Source: Siphonodentalium dalli
Taxonomy: Eukaryota; Mollusca; Scaphopoda; Gadilida; Siphonodentaliidae
Direction of reading: 5' to 3'
DNA: 64,000 nucleotides
Assembly: GCA_032622095.1 (NCBI GenBank)
Contig: CP136061.1
Location: forward strand, 88,282,983-88,346,982
Shown here piece by piece: positions 1 to 12,797 of the stretch. Numbering within the stretch: the stretch's first letter is position 1; each line of letters starts with the position of its first letter. The notes under the pieces are model-generated. The model searched no databases, was not told the origin of the DNA, and saw nothing but the letters and a program-made list of their open reading frames with translations. A program made the translations under genes and the position numbers.

Positions 1-1
1 A

Positions 2-59
2 AAAAATCAGCAAACTCCGCATGAACCCCTTCGGGGTTCATGCAGTTTGCTGAATTTTT
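2..59. repeat. Imperfect hairpin with CCCC-TTC-GGGG tip
   Basis: The arms pair from base 2 to base 59, with a small bulge near base 19 and a 3-base loop at 30-32. It resembles the longer hairpin at 51.1 kb in having a C-run, a short TTC loop and a G-run at its tip. The arms are otherwise unrelated in sequence. It could be a small foldback element or a relic of one. It lies at the window edge, so flanking duplications cannot be checked. Confidence 0.8.
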
Positions 60-60
60 C

Positions 61-1332
61 TCGCGGTCAAAATCCCATGACCACATTGAAACCGCCGTTC
101 ATTTATAATGTGAATAAGATATGCAGTGTGTACAAATATAATGATCAAGAGTCGCCGCGAAGTGAGGTCCCCGAATGGGTGATGCCTGGTGTGGGTGATG
201 CCTGGAGATAACCTCGAGATGAGATGAGTCTAGTGAAAGCATGATGTGATGGGATGTGGTTGTCTCTTATATACTATTTGGGACGCATATTAGATGAGGC
301 GTTTGGCAATACACATCGGGATTGGTTCCTTCGTTATGGTCATTTCCCTTGACCATATTTGGGAGCCATCTTCATTGTGTGTATATCTTCGCTGAGAGTA
401 AGACGTGTGAGGTTTCGAGAACCGAACACGAATATCTGAGTTTGGGGTTTTATATATTGGGACATTCGTATAGTTTGAATCAAGTTGTGAGATTATAATA
501 GGTAGTTATCTCACACTCCACCGTTAATACATTATTTTCATTTTTGCCTCCCAGAAGAAGACCAAATGCATTTTAGATTATCTTTTTGAGGAAAAATCTA
601 AAATTTGTAAAAAAAAATTGAGTCAGGAGGTACATTATGTAATATTGTTACTGTAATGCTCGACTATGTCGATCTACATTTATCTATTAGACAATACCTC
701 AGCAGTCCATCAACGGCCGTTGTGTTAATTTCGCAATTTGGCACATAATCGTGCGTTCTGTGTGGATTACAACACAGCCTGACGCCTCTCATCTTTAGGG
801 GGGAAGGTTGATTTTTCTGCCTTTGATAAAACATGATGCGACCAACAGCGATAAGTGATACATTAGAACGTAGCTAATTGGCAGTAGTTTCCCATGGAAT
901 AAGATAATTGGGCATAACTATCTTACTTCTGATTTTATAAGAAACGAAAGACAACGCTGTGCGTGAATCGTCATATTCTTCTCACCATAAAAATTATTTG
1001 ACGTCACATAACGTCATGACTGTCGTTCCAAGATTCAATGGTTACATGTATTACCTTACTCTGGTTATCGCCCCATTCACACGTATCAAAATTTGACGAA
1101 TATCTCTTCTCAAAAGGTGTGAATATATTCTGTCAAATATGTCGGCTTTATTTAAAAAATGACCGATTTTATCACCAGGTGCCTCAATAAAACCACGCGT
1201 TGCGAAAAAAGTCCGCCTATCTGACAAATCGAACATACGGATTCCGAAAGTTAAGTGTTCATGCTAACCAAAAATGTAGGTCTCATAAATTCCCTCTCCA
1301 GGCGACACCTGTGTCCATATTTGCCTAGACTA
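61..1332. other. Non-coding AT-rich stretch, nothing recognised
   Basis: I see no open frame with coding character, no splice-bounded exon and no clear repeat structure here. The only local feature is a GATG-rich patch near 175-260. Confidence 0.5.
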
Positions 1333-1706
1333 TTTTAATATGAGGTATAATAATATAAAAAATGTGACCTGGCTCGAGGGTAACATTGCTGATTGTCTCC
1401 CCGAGGAACCAATGTCTTCCGAGGCGGAGCCGAGGGAGACATTGTTACCAAGGAGAGACTTACTGCAATGGTGCCCTCGAGTCAGGTCACCATTGTTTTT
1501 ATTATACCGAATAACCATGTCACGGTCAAAATACGTCATAAAATTTCGTTCGGGTGCTTCCGTGAACATGTTCGAGCTCTTTCGGTCGGAGCGGTAAACA
1601 TTGCAAAAAATGGTGACCGGCAATGTTCCATGGGCGCGGGAAACATTGCAAATTGTAAAATCACACCCTATGTGAAATTAACATAGGCTTTTAATATGAG
1701 GTATAA
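1333..1706. repeat. Inverted-repeat insertion between 18-bp direct repeats
   Basis: The 18-base sequence TTTTAATATGAGGTATAA occurs at 1333-1350 and again at 1689-1706. Between the copies lie inverted arms containing GTGACCTGGCTCGAGGG (about 1363-1380, inverse at about 1483-1500), and several ACATTG/CAATGT pairs. The direct repeats look like a long target-site duplication or a local tandem duplication. No coding domain is visible inside. Confidence 0.5.
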
Positions 1707-2460
1707 CTAGAGGTCAGATTCCATGGAATCAGATATACTTCCATGGTATCCCATCCCATCCCATGTGAGTGTTATGTGTATATGTGTATTCCTCTTAATT
1801 CGAATTCACATTGGTGCTTAATGATCCGATGGTGGACTTGCATTGACATTTCTAAATACTAAATATACTCCAAAGATTTATGTCATGATGATTAATGACT
1901 GTCTAATGCATCATGGTCCTGACCAACTGAGTCACCATTCACCCAGCCAATTAGTTCATTTGTATTCAGTAGGGATACATTTTATGGCTAATTATAACCG
2001 CTACCCTGGATGCCCAAATCCTGTTCAACGGTCAAGAAATTTGGTGTGTCTGATTATAGAGTAATCGGCATGTATATATATCAAAAGGGTGCAAATCATA
2101 TTAATTTGAGTAATATATTTCACCCGTTAACAATGTTACGCGCTACCAAGATTAAACGGTCCACCCTAAAACTTATACAATCGTTCGAAAGTTGCACCTG
2201 GATACTTCTGACCACGTCAACAAATTTTTGTCTCAAAGTTTTATTTTTTAAGTAATTTTCCACATTTGTTTGCGGTGGAATTTGCCAAGTCTGAACCCAC
2301 CCGACGCAAGCTCTCCGCTGAGCATACATCTTGGAGGCGTACCTACAGTATACCGACGTACATGCTCCTGCATTAAACTAGATCTTTATTAGCACGTTTG
2401 GATTTGGGGCTACAATTAGGTCAGTGATAGACTACTTAAGTATAAATATTTATATTATAC

Positions 2461-2890
2461 TATCAGGGTGACCAGACTTCGCCCGTGCTGTTTTCCCTAT
2501 TGACAATTTTGAAGGTCAAGGTCAGGTCGGGGACTCGATTTGACCCGTGTAAAACATTCCCACGACAAAATTATCCCTAGGTATCAATTTCATCAAAATC
2601 CCGTCGAAAGGCGCGATTTGACCTTGAATTGACCATTTTAAAGGTCAAGGTCAGGTCGGGGACACAGTTTTACCGGTCCAAAACACTCCCCGGGCAAACG
2701 CACCGATAGGTATCAAATTTCGTGGAAATCCATCCGTTTTACACGATTTGACATTGAATTGACCATTTTTAAAGTCATGACCAGGTCGGGGTCAAAAACA
2801 CTCCCCGGACAAAAATAACCCTAGATATCAAATTTCGTCGAAATCCGTCCGGCTGTTTTCCCGGCCATACCTAACAGACAAACAGACAGA
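2461..2890. repeat. Degenerate 129-bp tandem repeat, three units
   Basis: The phrase AAGGTCAAGGTCAGGTCGGG recurs at about 2512 and 2641, and in diverged form at 2771, giving a ~129-bp period. Each unit also carries a 'tatcaaatttcgtcgaaatcc' type segment. The block ends in AACAGACAAACAGACAG, a short CAGA/CAAA tail like the 3' ends of retroposed elements. It may be the 3' end of a retroelement with internal repeats. Confidence 0.65.
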
Positions 2891-3290
2891 AGTCCCAAAA
2901 CATGTAGTAGATAGCGTTGTCACGAGTAAACCGATCCATCTGAAAATTCGAAAATGGCACTTTAGATTTTCGGTGGAATTTACCAAAAGTCTCAACCCAC
3001 CCCATCTTGCATTCTCCGTTGGGTAGGTTACTTTTAAAGTATAGCGGTCAAGATTTGGGGGGTGGCTTGAATAGAATATCCAAATGTACCTGCTACGGCA
3101 TTACCTTGCTCTTTAATTAGCCCGTTTGGATTTGGTGGGAAGAATAGGTGCATTTACCCGTTCCCCGTATAGCGGAAAGGGGTATATATAGTCACGCATT
3201 TCAATCAGTTTGGATATAAAGTTTAAATATACACAGTTATATGCCTATATATTTAATACTAATATATTTTCTTATAAATTAACAGCGCAG

Positions 3291-3365
3291 TGCGTAGCCG
3301 AGTGATGAGAGCGTCACACCTTCAGTTTGTGTTTTATTGCGACGTGAGTTCGAATCCCATCAAAT
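3291..3365 (+). repeat. tRNA-derived relic (probable SINE head)
   Basis: An A-box-like TAGCCGAGTGATGAGAG is followed about 35 bases later by a B-box-like AGTTCGAATCCC. The flanking bases do not pair as an acceptor stem and there is no convincing anticodon arm, so this is not called as a functional tRNA. A T-rich stretch follows. It is best read as the promoter-bearing head of a decayed SINE. Confidence 0.4.
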
Positions 3366-4507
3366 TATCTACTATTTTTTTTATATTTTTAACATGCTTT
3401 GGTGTATTTTAATCATCAAATACGAATAATACCAAACTAAAGATAATGTAAAGATGCTTTTTATATTCGATAAATAATTAGAATATAAACGTCGATGTGT
3501 TATTGAATCGGATATAAAACAATAAACACGTGGGTCGGTTTTCGCATATATAACATGAAGCGCGCTTAAAGGCACGGTTGGCCTTGGCGGTGGGTATCCT
3601 GTAAAAATATTTCCCCCCGTCAAAAACCGCCACAAACAGAAAGAACATCAAAATGTAGACAGACTTTGTCCGTATACAAATAAGAAATATCGCATAAACA
3701 GTATGTTATTGTCATTTGTTTGACCATTGTTTTGTAAACAAAGGCATAAAAAGTTACTTTTCTGGTGTTTGTTTATATTATTATGGTAAACACAAAGAGT
3801 GTTCTTTGTTGGTGAATTCCTGATATGGAACAAATAAAGAGCGTTTATGCCATTTGTGTGTGATTATCCAGTAGCATTGTGCTGTCTTCTGTAACACAAT
3901 CAGTCTCTTGCTTAAGTAAAATATAGTAGGTCTTTATGATAACATGCTGTTTACGCGATGGTCATGGTATATATGAACGAAACTGTATGCATTTTAATGT
4001 TTTTATGTTTACGGTGATTGGAACAAATATGAATATTTTCGACAACTAAGGCCGCACGTGCCTTTAATGAACGTTCGGTCCGAAGAATATAATGAGTGAT
4101 TAACAACAACACACAAAGAGTTTGAACGTAATCGAACAGAAAAGATCGTTCTCTATAAGTAGATTCCTTTATGGTAGGAATAATGAGCGGTTGTTTCACG
4201 TTTGCTTTTTGACAAGACTTAAATGACGGTGAACGAAACTATCAGTGGTGTTTTATTTGCGAAAGTATAAAAGGATTCATTTCCAATTCAGCAGACATAT
4301 ACTGACGGAAATGAATTGAATGTCTATCAGCAGTATACTACGGTTTATAACAATATACAAATTGTTCTTACGAAAATGATGATGTTTGCATGTTTCTATG
4401 TGTTTATCGTTGTTATCGCAAATGGAATAAATGGCTATACGTCGTCATTACGTTAATAGAAATATACACCGTATAACGAAGGTTTGTTTGATCAAATTAA
4501 TGTAATG
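3366..4507. repeat. Non-coding DNA with two relics of dispersed repeat family A
   Basis: Segments near 3780-3850 and 4130-4205 share the 'aacagaaaagagcgtt...attcctgat...aataaagagcgtttt...tttcac' pattern that recurs in the 14.3-17.2 kb duplication and at 17-22 kb. At about 3565-3640 lies a relic of a second dispersed repeat (cggtgggtat, aaccgccacaaacagaaaga), also seen near 34.8, 46.8, 63.05 and 63.7 kb. No coding exon is seen. Confidence 0.5.
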
Positions 4508-4712
4508 TTTGTGGCTGGCCACCCACCCACGCCGTCAAATCAGTTGAAATCCTTACCGTACTTGAAAATGGTCCATACCCCATGTTCACCCCTCGGGTGG
4601 TACCCACGGTGGTGATGGTGTGCGATCGTGTGTTTCTATGGTGTATTTGGGTAAGCCACCCACCCGTGCCGTCAAATCGGTTGAAGTCCTTACCTTTCTC
4701 TCAAATGGTCCA
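4508..4712 (+). repeat. Satellite, first segment in plus orientation
   Basis: About one and a half monomers run in the plus orientation (core GCCGTCAAATC near 4531 and 4670). The segment stops abruptly at about 4712, inside 'tggtccatacatggcagggtgg', where the next sequence continues as the reverse complement of a different monomer. Confidence 0.85.
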
Positions 4713-6893
4713 TACATGGCAGGGTGGCCCACCATAACACCACCCTAGAAACACTCCGACCCCTCCAATCACCCGGAGGTACCACCCTGAGGTGTGAAAA
4801 TGGGGTATGGACCATTTTCGAGAACGGTAAGGGTTTCGACCGATTTGACGGCATGGGTGGGTGGCCCGCTCCAAATACACCCTAGACACACCCATTCCCC
4901 CATCCGGTAAAGATTTCAACCAATTTGACGGCATGTGTGGGTGACCCGCCCAAAATAGACCATGGAAACACCCCGATCCCCACCATCAACCCGGTGGTAC
5001 CACCCCGAGGAGATGAAAATGGGGTATGGACCATTTTCGAGAAAGGTAAGGACTTCAACCGATTTGACGGCACGGGTGGGTGGCTTACCCAAATACACCA
5101 TATAAACACACGATCGCACACCCATCACCACCGTGGGTACCACCCGAGGGGTGAACATGGGGTATGGACCATTTTCGAGAACGGTAATGATTTCAACTGA
5201 TTTGACGGCGTGGGTGGGTGGCCAGCCACAAATATACACCAGAAACACACCTACCCCAACCATCATCCCCTGTGGTACCACCACGAGGGGGTAAAAATGG
5301 AGTATGGACAATATTCGAGAACGGTAAGGATTTCAACCGATTTGATGTTATAGGCGGGTGGCACACCCCAAATACACAATAGAAACACCCCACAACCGGG
5401 GAGTACCACCCGAGGGTTGAAAATGTGGTATGGACCATTTTCGCAAACGGTAAGGATTTCGACCGATTTGATGTTATGGGCGCGTGGCACACCCAAATAC
5501 ACAATATAAACACCCCTCGCCCCTCAACATCACTCCCGGGGGTACAACCCGATGGGGCGAAAATGGGAACGGACCATTTTCGTGAACGGTAAGGACATCG
5601 ACCGATTTGACGGCATGGGTGGGTGACCCGCCCCAAATAAACCATAGAAATACCCGAACCCCACCATCACCGGGGGGGGGGGGGGGGTACATGAGGTACA
5701 TGTATCGACCATTTTCGAGAAGGTAAGAATTTCGACCGATTTGACTACATGGCAGGGTGGCCCACCATAACACCACCCTGGAAACACTCCGACCCCTCCA
5801 ATCACCCGGAGGTACCACCCTGATGTGTGAAAATGGGGTATGGACCATTTTCGAGAACGGTAAGGGTTTCGACCGATTTGACGGCATGGGTGGGTGGCCC
5901 GCTCCAAATACACCCTAGAAACACCCATTCCCCCATCCATCACCACGGGGGTACCACCCCGAGGGGGTGAACATGGGGTATGGACCATTTTCAAGGACGG
6001 TAAGGATATCGACCGATTTGACGGTATGAATGGGTTGCCCTACTAACACGCCCTACAAACGTCCCGACTCCCATCATCACCCACGGGAGGTATGCTACCA
6101 CCCGAAGGGTTAAAATGGGGTATGGACCATTTTCGAGAACGGTAAAGATTTCAACCAATTTGACGGCATGTGTGGGTGACCCGCCCAAAATAGACCATGG
6201 AAACACACCGATCCCCACCCATCACCCCGGCGGTACCACCCCGAGGAGATGAAAATGGGGTATGGACCATTTTTGAGAAAGGTAAGGACTTCAACCGATT
6301 TGACGGCACGGGTGGGTGGCTTACCCAAATACACCATAGAAACACACGATCGCACACCCATCACCACCGTGGGTACCACCCGAGGGGTGAACATGGGGTA
6401 TGGACCATTTTCGAGAACGGTAAGAATTTCAACTGATTTGACGGCGTGGGTGGGTGGCCAGCCACAAATATACATGCACTAGAAACACACCTACCCCAAC
6501 CATCATCCCCTGTGGTACCACCACGAGGGGGTAAAAATGGAGTATGGACAATATTCGAGAACGATAAGGATTTCAAACGATTTGACGTTATGGGCGGGTG
6601 GCACACCCCAAATACACAATAGAAACACCCCACAACCGGGGAATACCACCCGAGGGTTGAAAATGGGGTATGGACCATTTTCGAGAAAGGTAAGGACTTT
6701 GACGGCATGGGTGGGTGACCCGCCCCAAATAAACCATAGAAATACCCGAACCCCACCATCACCGGGGGGGGGGGGGGGGTAACACTCCGATGGGTAAACA
6801 TTGGGTATGGACCATTTTCGAGAACGGTACGGATTTCGACCGATTGATGGCTTTTGGGTGGGTGGCCCGCCTCTATACACCATAGAAAAACCC
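4713..6893 (-). repeat. Satellite, inverted segment
   Basis: Around 16 monomers appear as reverse complement (GATTTGACGGC instead of GCCGTCAAATC). The same monomer types occur as in the plus segment but in reverse order; for example the 'catcccctg' marker monomer lies at about 5264 and again at 6504, roughly one higher-order unit minus a monomer apart. The segment contains two 16-base G runs, at 5672-5687 and 6764-6779. Confidence 0.9.
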
Positions 6894-9800
6894 TTACCGT
6901 TTACGAAAATGGTCCGTTCCCATTTTCGCCCCATCGGGTTGTACCCCCGGGAGTGATGTTGAGGGGCGAGGGGTGTTTATATTGTGTATTTGGGTGTGCC
7001 ACGCGCCCATAACATCAAATCGGTCGAAATCCTTACCGTTTGCGAAAATGGTCCATACCACATTTTCAACCCTCGGGTGGTACTCCCCGGTTGTGGGGTG
7101 TTTCTATTGTGTATTTGGGGTGTGCCACCCGCCTATAACATATAATCGGTTGAAATCCTTACCGTTCTAGAATATTGTCCATACTCCATTTTTACCCCCT
7201 CGTGGTGGTACCACAGGGGATGATGGTTGGGGTAGGTGTGTTTCTAGTGTATATTTGTGGCTGGCCACCCACCCACGCCGTCAAATCAGTTGAAATCCTT
7301 ACCGTTCTCGAAAATGGTCCATACCCCATGTTCACCCCTCGGGTGGTACCCACGGTGGTGATGGGTGTGCGATCGTGTGTTTATATGGTGTATTTGGGTA
7401 AGCCACCCACCCGTGCCGTCAAATCGGTTGAAGTCCTTACCTTTCTCGAAAATGGTCCATACCCCATTTTCATCTCCTCGGGGTGGTACCACCGGGTTGA
7501 TGGTGGGGATCGGGGTGTTTCCATGGTCTATTTTGGGCGGGTCACCCACACATGCCGTCAAATTGGTTGAAATCTTTACCGTTCTCGAAAATGGTCCATA
7601 CCCCATTTTACCCCCTCGGGTGGTAGCATACCTCCCGTGGGTGATGATGGGGATCGGGACGTTTGTAGGGCGTGTTAGTAGGGCAACCCATTCATACCGT
7701 CAAATCGGTCGATATCCTTACCGTTCTCGAAAATGGTCCATACCCCATGTTCACCTCCTCGGGGTGGTACCCCCGTGGTGATGGATGTGGGAATGGGTGT
7801 TTCTAGGGTGTATTTGGAGCGGGCCACCCACCCATGCCGTCAAATCGGTCGAAACCCTTACCGTTCTCGAAAATGGTCCATACCCCATTTTCACACCTCG
7901 GGGTGGTACCTCCGGGTGATTGGAGGGGTCGGAGTGTTTCTAGGGTGGTGTTATGGTGGGCCACCCTGCCATGTAGTCAAATCGGTCGAAATTCTTACCT
8001 TCTCGAAAATGGTCGATACATGTACCTCATTTTCACCCCCTTGGGAGGTACCCCCAGCTGACAGGTGGGATGGGGTTTTTCTATGGTGTATAGAGGCGGG
8101 CCACCCACCCAAATGCCATCAATCGGTCGAAATCCGTACCGTTCTCGAAAATGGTCCATACCCAATGTTTACCCATCGGAGTGTTATCCCCCCCCCCCCG
8201 GTGATGGTGGGGTTCGGGTATTTCTATGGTTTATTTGGGGCGGATCACCCACCCATGCCGTCAAATCGGTTGATGTCCTTACCGTTCACGAAAATGGTCC
8301 GTTCCCATTTTCGCCCCATCAGGTTGTACCCCCGGGAGTGATGTTGAGGGGCGAGGGGTGTTTATATTGTGTATTTGGGTGTGCCACGCGCCCATGACAT
8401 CAAATCGGTCGAAATCCTTACCGTTTGCGAAAATGGTCCATACCACATTTTCAACCCTCGGGTGGTACTCCCCGGTTGTGGGGTGTTTCTATTGTGTATT
8501 TGGGGTGTGCCACCCGCCTATAACATCTAATCGGTTGAAATCCTTACCGTTCTCGAATATTGTCCATACTCCATTTTTACCCCCTCGTGGTGGTACCACA
8601 GGGGATGATGGTTGGGGTAGGTGTGTTTCTAGTGTATATTTGTGGCTGGCCACCCACCCACGCCGTCAAATCAGTTGAAATCCTTACCGTTCTCGAAAAT
8701 GGTCCATACCCCATGTTCACCCCTCGGGTGGTACCCACGGTGGTGATGGTTGTGCGATCGTGTGTTTATATGGTGTATTTGGGTAAGCCACCCACCCGTG
8801 CCGTCAAATCGGTTGAAGTCCTTACCTTTCTCGAAAATGGTCCATACCCCATTTTCATCTCCTCGGGGTGGTACCACCGGGTTGGTGGTGGGGATCGGGG
8901 TGTTTCCATGGTCTATTTTGGGCGGGTCACCCACACATGCCGTCAAATTGGTTGAAATCTTTACCGTTCTCGAAAATGGTCCATACCCCGTTTTACCCCC
9001 TCGGGTGGTAGCATACCTCCCGTGGGTGATGATGGGGGTCGGGAAGTTTGTAGGGCGTGTTAGTAGGGCAACCCATTCATACCGTCAAATCGGTCGATAT
9101 CTTTACCGTTCTCGAAAATGGTCCATACCCCATGTTCACCCCTCGGGGTGGTACCCCCGTGGTGGTGGATGGGGGAATGGGTGTTTCTAGGGTGTATTTG
9201 GAGCGGGCCACCCACCCATGCCGTCAAATCGGTCGAAACCCTTACCGTTCTCGAAAATGGTCCATACCCCATTTTCACACCTCAGGGTGGTACCTGAGGA
9301 TGATTGGAGGGGTCGGAGTGTTTCTAGGGTGGTGTTATGGTGGGCCACCCTGCCATGTAGTCAAATCGGTCGAAATTCTTACCTTCTCGAAAATGGTCGA
9401 TACATGTACCTCATTTTCAACCCCTTGGGAGGTACCCCCAGCTGACATGTGGGATGGGGGTTTTCTATGGTGTATAGAGGCGGGCCACCCACCCAAATGC
9501 CATCAAATACCCCACGGAGTGTTACCCCTCCCCCCCTCCCCGTGATGGGTGGGGTTCGGGTGTTTCTATGGTTTATTTGGGGCGGGTCACCCACCCATGC
9601 CGTCAAATCGGTCGATGTCCTTACCGTTCTCTAAAATGGTCCGTTCCCATTTTCACCCCATCGGGTTGTACCCCCGGGAGTGATGTTGAGGGGCGAGGGG
9701 TGTTTATATTGTGTATTTGGGTGTGCCACGCGCCCATAACATCAAATCGGTCGAAATCCTTACCGTTTGCGAAAATGGTCCATACCCCATGTTCACCCCC

Positions 9801-12797
9801 TCGGGCGGGTACCACCGGGGTGATTGGTGGGGTCGGAGGTGTCCTATGGTGTATTTGTGGCTGGCCACCGACCCATGCCGTCAAATCGGTCGAAATCCTT
9901 ATCGTTCTCGAAAATGTTCATACCCCATTTTCACACCATCGGGCTGGTACCTCCGGGCTGATTGGTGGGGTCGGGGTGTTTCTATGGTCTATTTGGGGTG
10001 GGCCACCCTCCCATGCCATCAAATCGGTTGAAGTCCTTAGCTTTCTGGAAAATGGTCCATACCCCATTTTCATCTCGGGGTGGCCACCGAACCATGGCGT
10101 CAAATCGGTCGAAATCTTTTCCGTTATCGAAAATATTCCATAACCCATTTTCACCCCCCCCCTCGGACGGGTACCAACGGGGTGATTGGTGTGGTCGTTG
10201 GTTTCCTATGGTGTAATTGTGGCTGGCCACCGACCCATGCCGTCAAATCGGTCGAAATCCTTACCGTTCTCGAAAATGTTCCATACCCCATTTTCACCCC
10301 ATCGGGCTGGTACATCCGGGATGATTGGTGGGGTCGGGGTGTTCTATGGTGTATTTGGGGTGGGCAACCGACCCATGCCATCAAATCGGTTGAAGTCCTT
10401 AGCTTTCTCGAAAATGGTCCATACCCCATTTTAATCTCGGGGTGGCCACCGATCCATGCCGTCAAATCGGTCGAAATCCTTACAATTCTCGAAAATGGTC
10501 CATACCCCATTTTTACCCCCTCGGGCTGGTACCTCCGGTGGTGATTTGTGTTGTCGGGGTGTTTCGAGGGTGTGGTTTTGGCGGGCCACCCTCCCATCTA
10601 GTCAAATCGGTCGATATCTTTTCCTTTTCGAAAATGGTCGATACCTCATTTTCACTCCCTTGCGTGGTACCCCCAGCTGACAGGTTGGTGGGGTTTTTCT
10701 GTGATGTATTTCATGCAGGCCACCCACCCGGAATGCCGTCAAATTGGTCGAAATACTTACCGTTCTCGAAAATGGTCCATACCCAATGTTCACCCCCTTG
10801 GAGTGTTACCCCCCCCCCCCCGGTCATGGTGGGGTTCGGGTGTTTCTAGGTTGTATTTTGGGCGGGCCACCCACCCATGACGTCAAATCGGTCGAAATCC
10901 TTACCGTTCTCGAAAATGGTCCAAACCCCATTTTCACCCCTCGGGTGGTACTCCCCGGTTGTGGGGTGTTTCTATTGTGTATTTGGGTGTGTCAACCGCC
11001 CATAACGTCAAATCGGTTGAAATCCTTACCGTTTTCGAATATTATCCATACTCCATTTTTACCCCGTCGTGGTGTTACCACAGGGGATGATGGTTGGGGT
11101 AGGTGTGTTTCTAGTGTATATTTGTGGCTGGCCACCCTCCCACGCCGTCAAATCAGTTGAAATCCTTACCATTCTCGAAAATGTCCATACCCCATGTTCA
11201 CCCATCGGGTGGTACCCAAGGTGCTGATGGGTGTGCGATCGTGTGTTTCTATGGTGTATTTGGGTAAGCCACCCACCAGTGCCGTCAAATCGGTTGAAGT
11301 CCTTACCTTTCTCGAAAATGGTCCATACCCCATTTTCAACCATCGGGTGGTACTCCCCGGTTGTGGGGTGTTTCTATTGTGTATTTGGGGTGTGCCACCC
11401 GCCCATAACGTCAAATCGGTTGAAATCCTTACCGTTCTAGAATATTGTCCATACTCCATTTTTACCCCCTCGTGGTGGTACCACAGGGGATGATGGTTGG
11501 GGTAGGTGTGTTTCTAGTGTATATTTGTGGCTGGCCACCCACCCACGCCGTCAAATCAGTTGAAATCCTTACCGTTCTCGAAAATGGTCCATACCCTATG
11601 TTCACCCCTCGGGTGGTACCCACGGTGGTGATGGTGTGCGATCGTGTGTTTCTATGGTGTATTTGGGTAAGCCACCCACCCGTGCCGTCAAATCGGTTGA
11701 AGTCCTTACCTTTCTCAAAAATGGTCCATACCCCATTTTCATCTTCTCGGGGTGGTACCGCCGGGGTGATGGATGGGGATCGGGGTGTTTCCATGGTCTA
11801 TTTTGGGCGGGTCACCCACACATGCCGTCAAATTGGTTGAAATCTTTACCGTTCTCGAAAATGGTCCATACCCCATTTTAACCCCTCGGGTGGTAGCATA
11901 CCTCCCGTGGGTGATGATGGGGGTCTGGACGTTTCTAGGGCGTGTTAGTAGGGCAACCCATTCATACCGTCAAATCGGTCAATATCCTTACCGTCTCGAA
12001 AATGGTCCATACCCAATGTTCACCCCCTTGGAGTGGTACCCCCGTGGTGATGGATGGGGGAATGGGTGTTTCTAGGGTGTATTTGGAGCGGGCCACCCAC
12101 CCATGCCGTCAAATCGGTCGAAACCCTTACCGTTCTCGAAAATGGTCCATACCCCATTTTCACACCTCAGGGTGGTACCTCCGGATGATTGGAGGGGTCG
12201 GAGTGTTTGTAGGGTGGTGTTATGGTGGGCCACCCTGCCATGTAGTCAAATCGGTCGAAATTCTTACCTTCTCGAAAATGGTCGATACATGTACCTCATT
12301 TTCACCCCCTTGGGAGGTACCCCCAGCTGACAGGTGGGATGGGGCTTTTCCATGGTGTATAGAGGCGGGCCACCCAAATGCCATCAATCGGTCGAAATCC
12401 GTACCGTTCTCGAAAATGGTCCATACCCAATGTTTACCCCTCGGAGTGTTACCTCCCCCCCCACCCCCGGTGATGGGTGGGGTTCGGGTGTTTCTATGGT
12501 TTATTTGGGGCGGGTCACCCACCCATGCCGTCAAATCGGTCAATGTCCTTACCGTTCACGAAAATGGTCCGTTCACATTTTCACCCCATCGGGTTGTACC
12601 CCCGGGAGTGATGTTGAGGGGCGAGGGGTGTTTATATTGTGTATTTGGGTGTGCCACGCGCCCATAACATCAAATCGGTCGAAATCCTTACCGTTTGCGA
12701 AAATGGTCCATACCCCATTTTCACCCCCTCGGGCGGGTACCACCGGGGTGACTGGTGGGGTCGGGGGTTTCCTATGGTGTATTTGTGGCTGGCTACA
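6894..12797 (+). repeat. Satellite, long plus segment with ~1,385-bp higher-order unit
   Basis: The marker CAGGGGATGATGG recurs at 7214 and 8599, which is a 1,385-bp higher-order repeat of ten monomers in the same order. The third pass breaks the order after about 9,770: new monomer types appear at 9.8-10.7 kb, then the marker recurs at 11091 and 11484. C runs of 12-13 bases lie at 8188-8199 and 10809-10821. The array ends at about 12797 and unique DNA begins. Confidence 0.9.

Larger units (their letters stand above)
4508..12797. repeat. Satellite block of ~139-bp monomers with higher-order structure
   Basis: Roughly 60 monomers of 138-142 bp are built around the conserved core GCCGTCAAATCGGT, CCTTACCGTTCTCGAAAATG, GTCCATACCCCATTTTCACC and a variable 'gtgtttctatggtgtatttg' segment. 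Starts of the core at 7277, 7415, 7554, 7695 and 7836 give the period. At least ten monomer types are distinguishable by their variable segment. The block is clearly richer in G+C than its flanks. It is open in many frames on both strands, but only because the monomer lacks stops. Both outer edges break at the same monomer position, inside TTTGTGGCTGGC. Confidence 0.95.

Noticed and set aside
3291-3365. A functional tRNA gene.
   Set aside because: A and B boxes are present but the acceptor stem and anticodon arm do not fold; kept as a SINE-like relic. The same applies to 53345-53425.
4508-12797. Dozens of overlapping open frames of 60-240 codons with shared motifs such as NGPYP and GVFLW.
   Set aside because: They arise on both strands and in several frames because the ~139-bp satellite monomer lacks stop codons. 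Indels shift frames between monomers, and there are no splice sites or codon bias.
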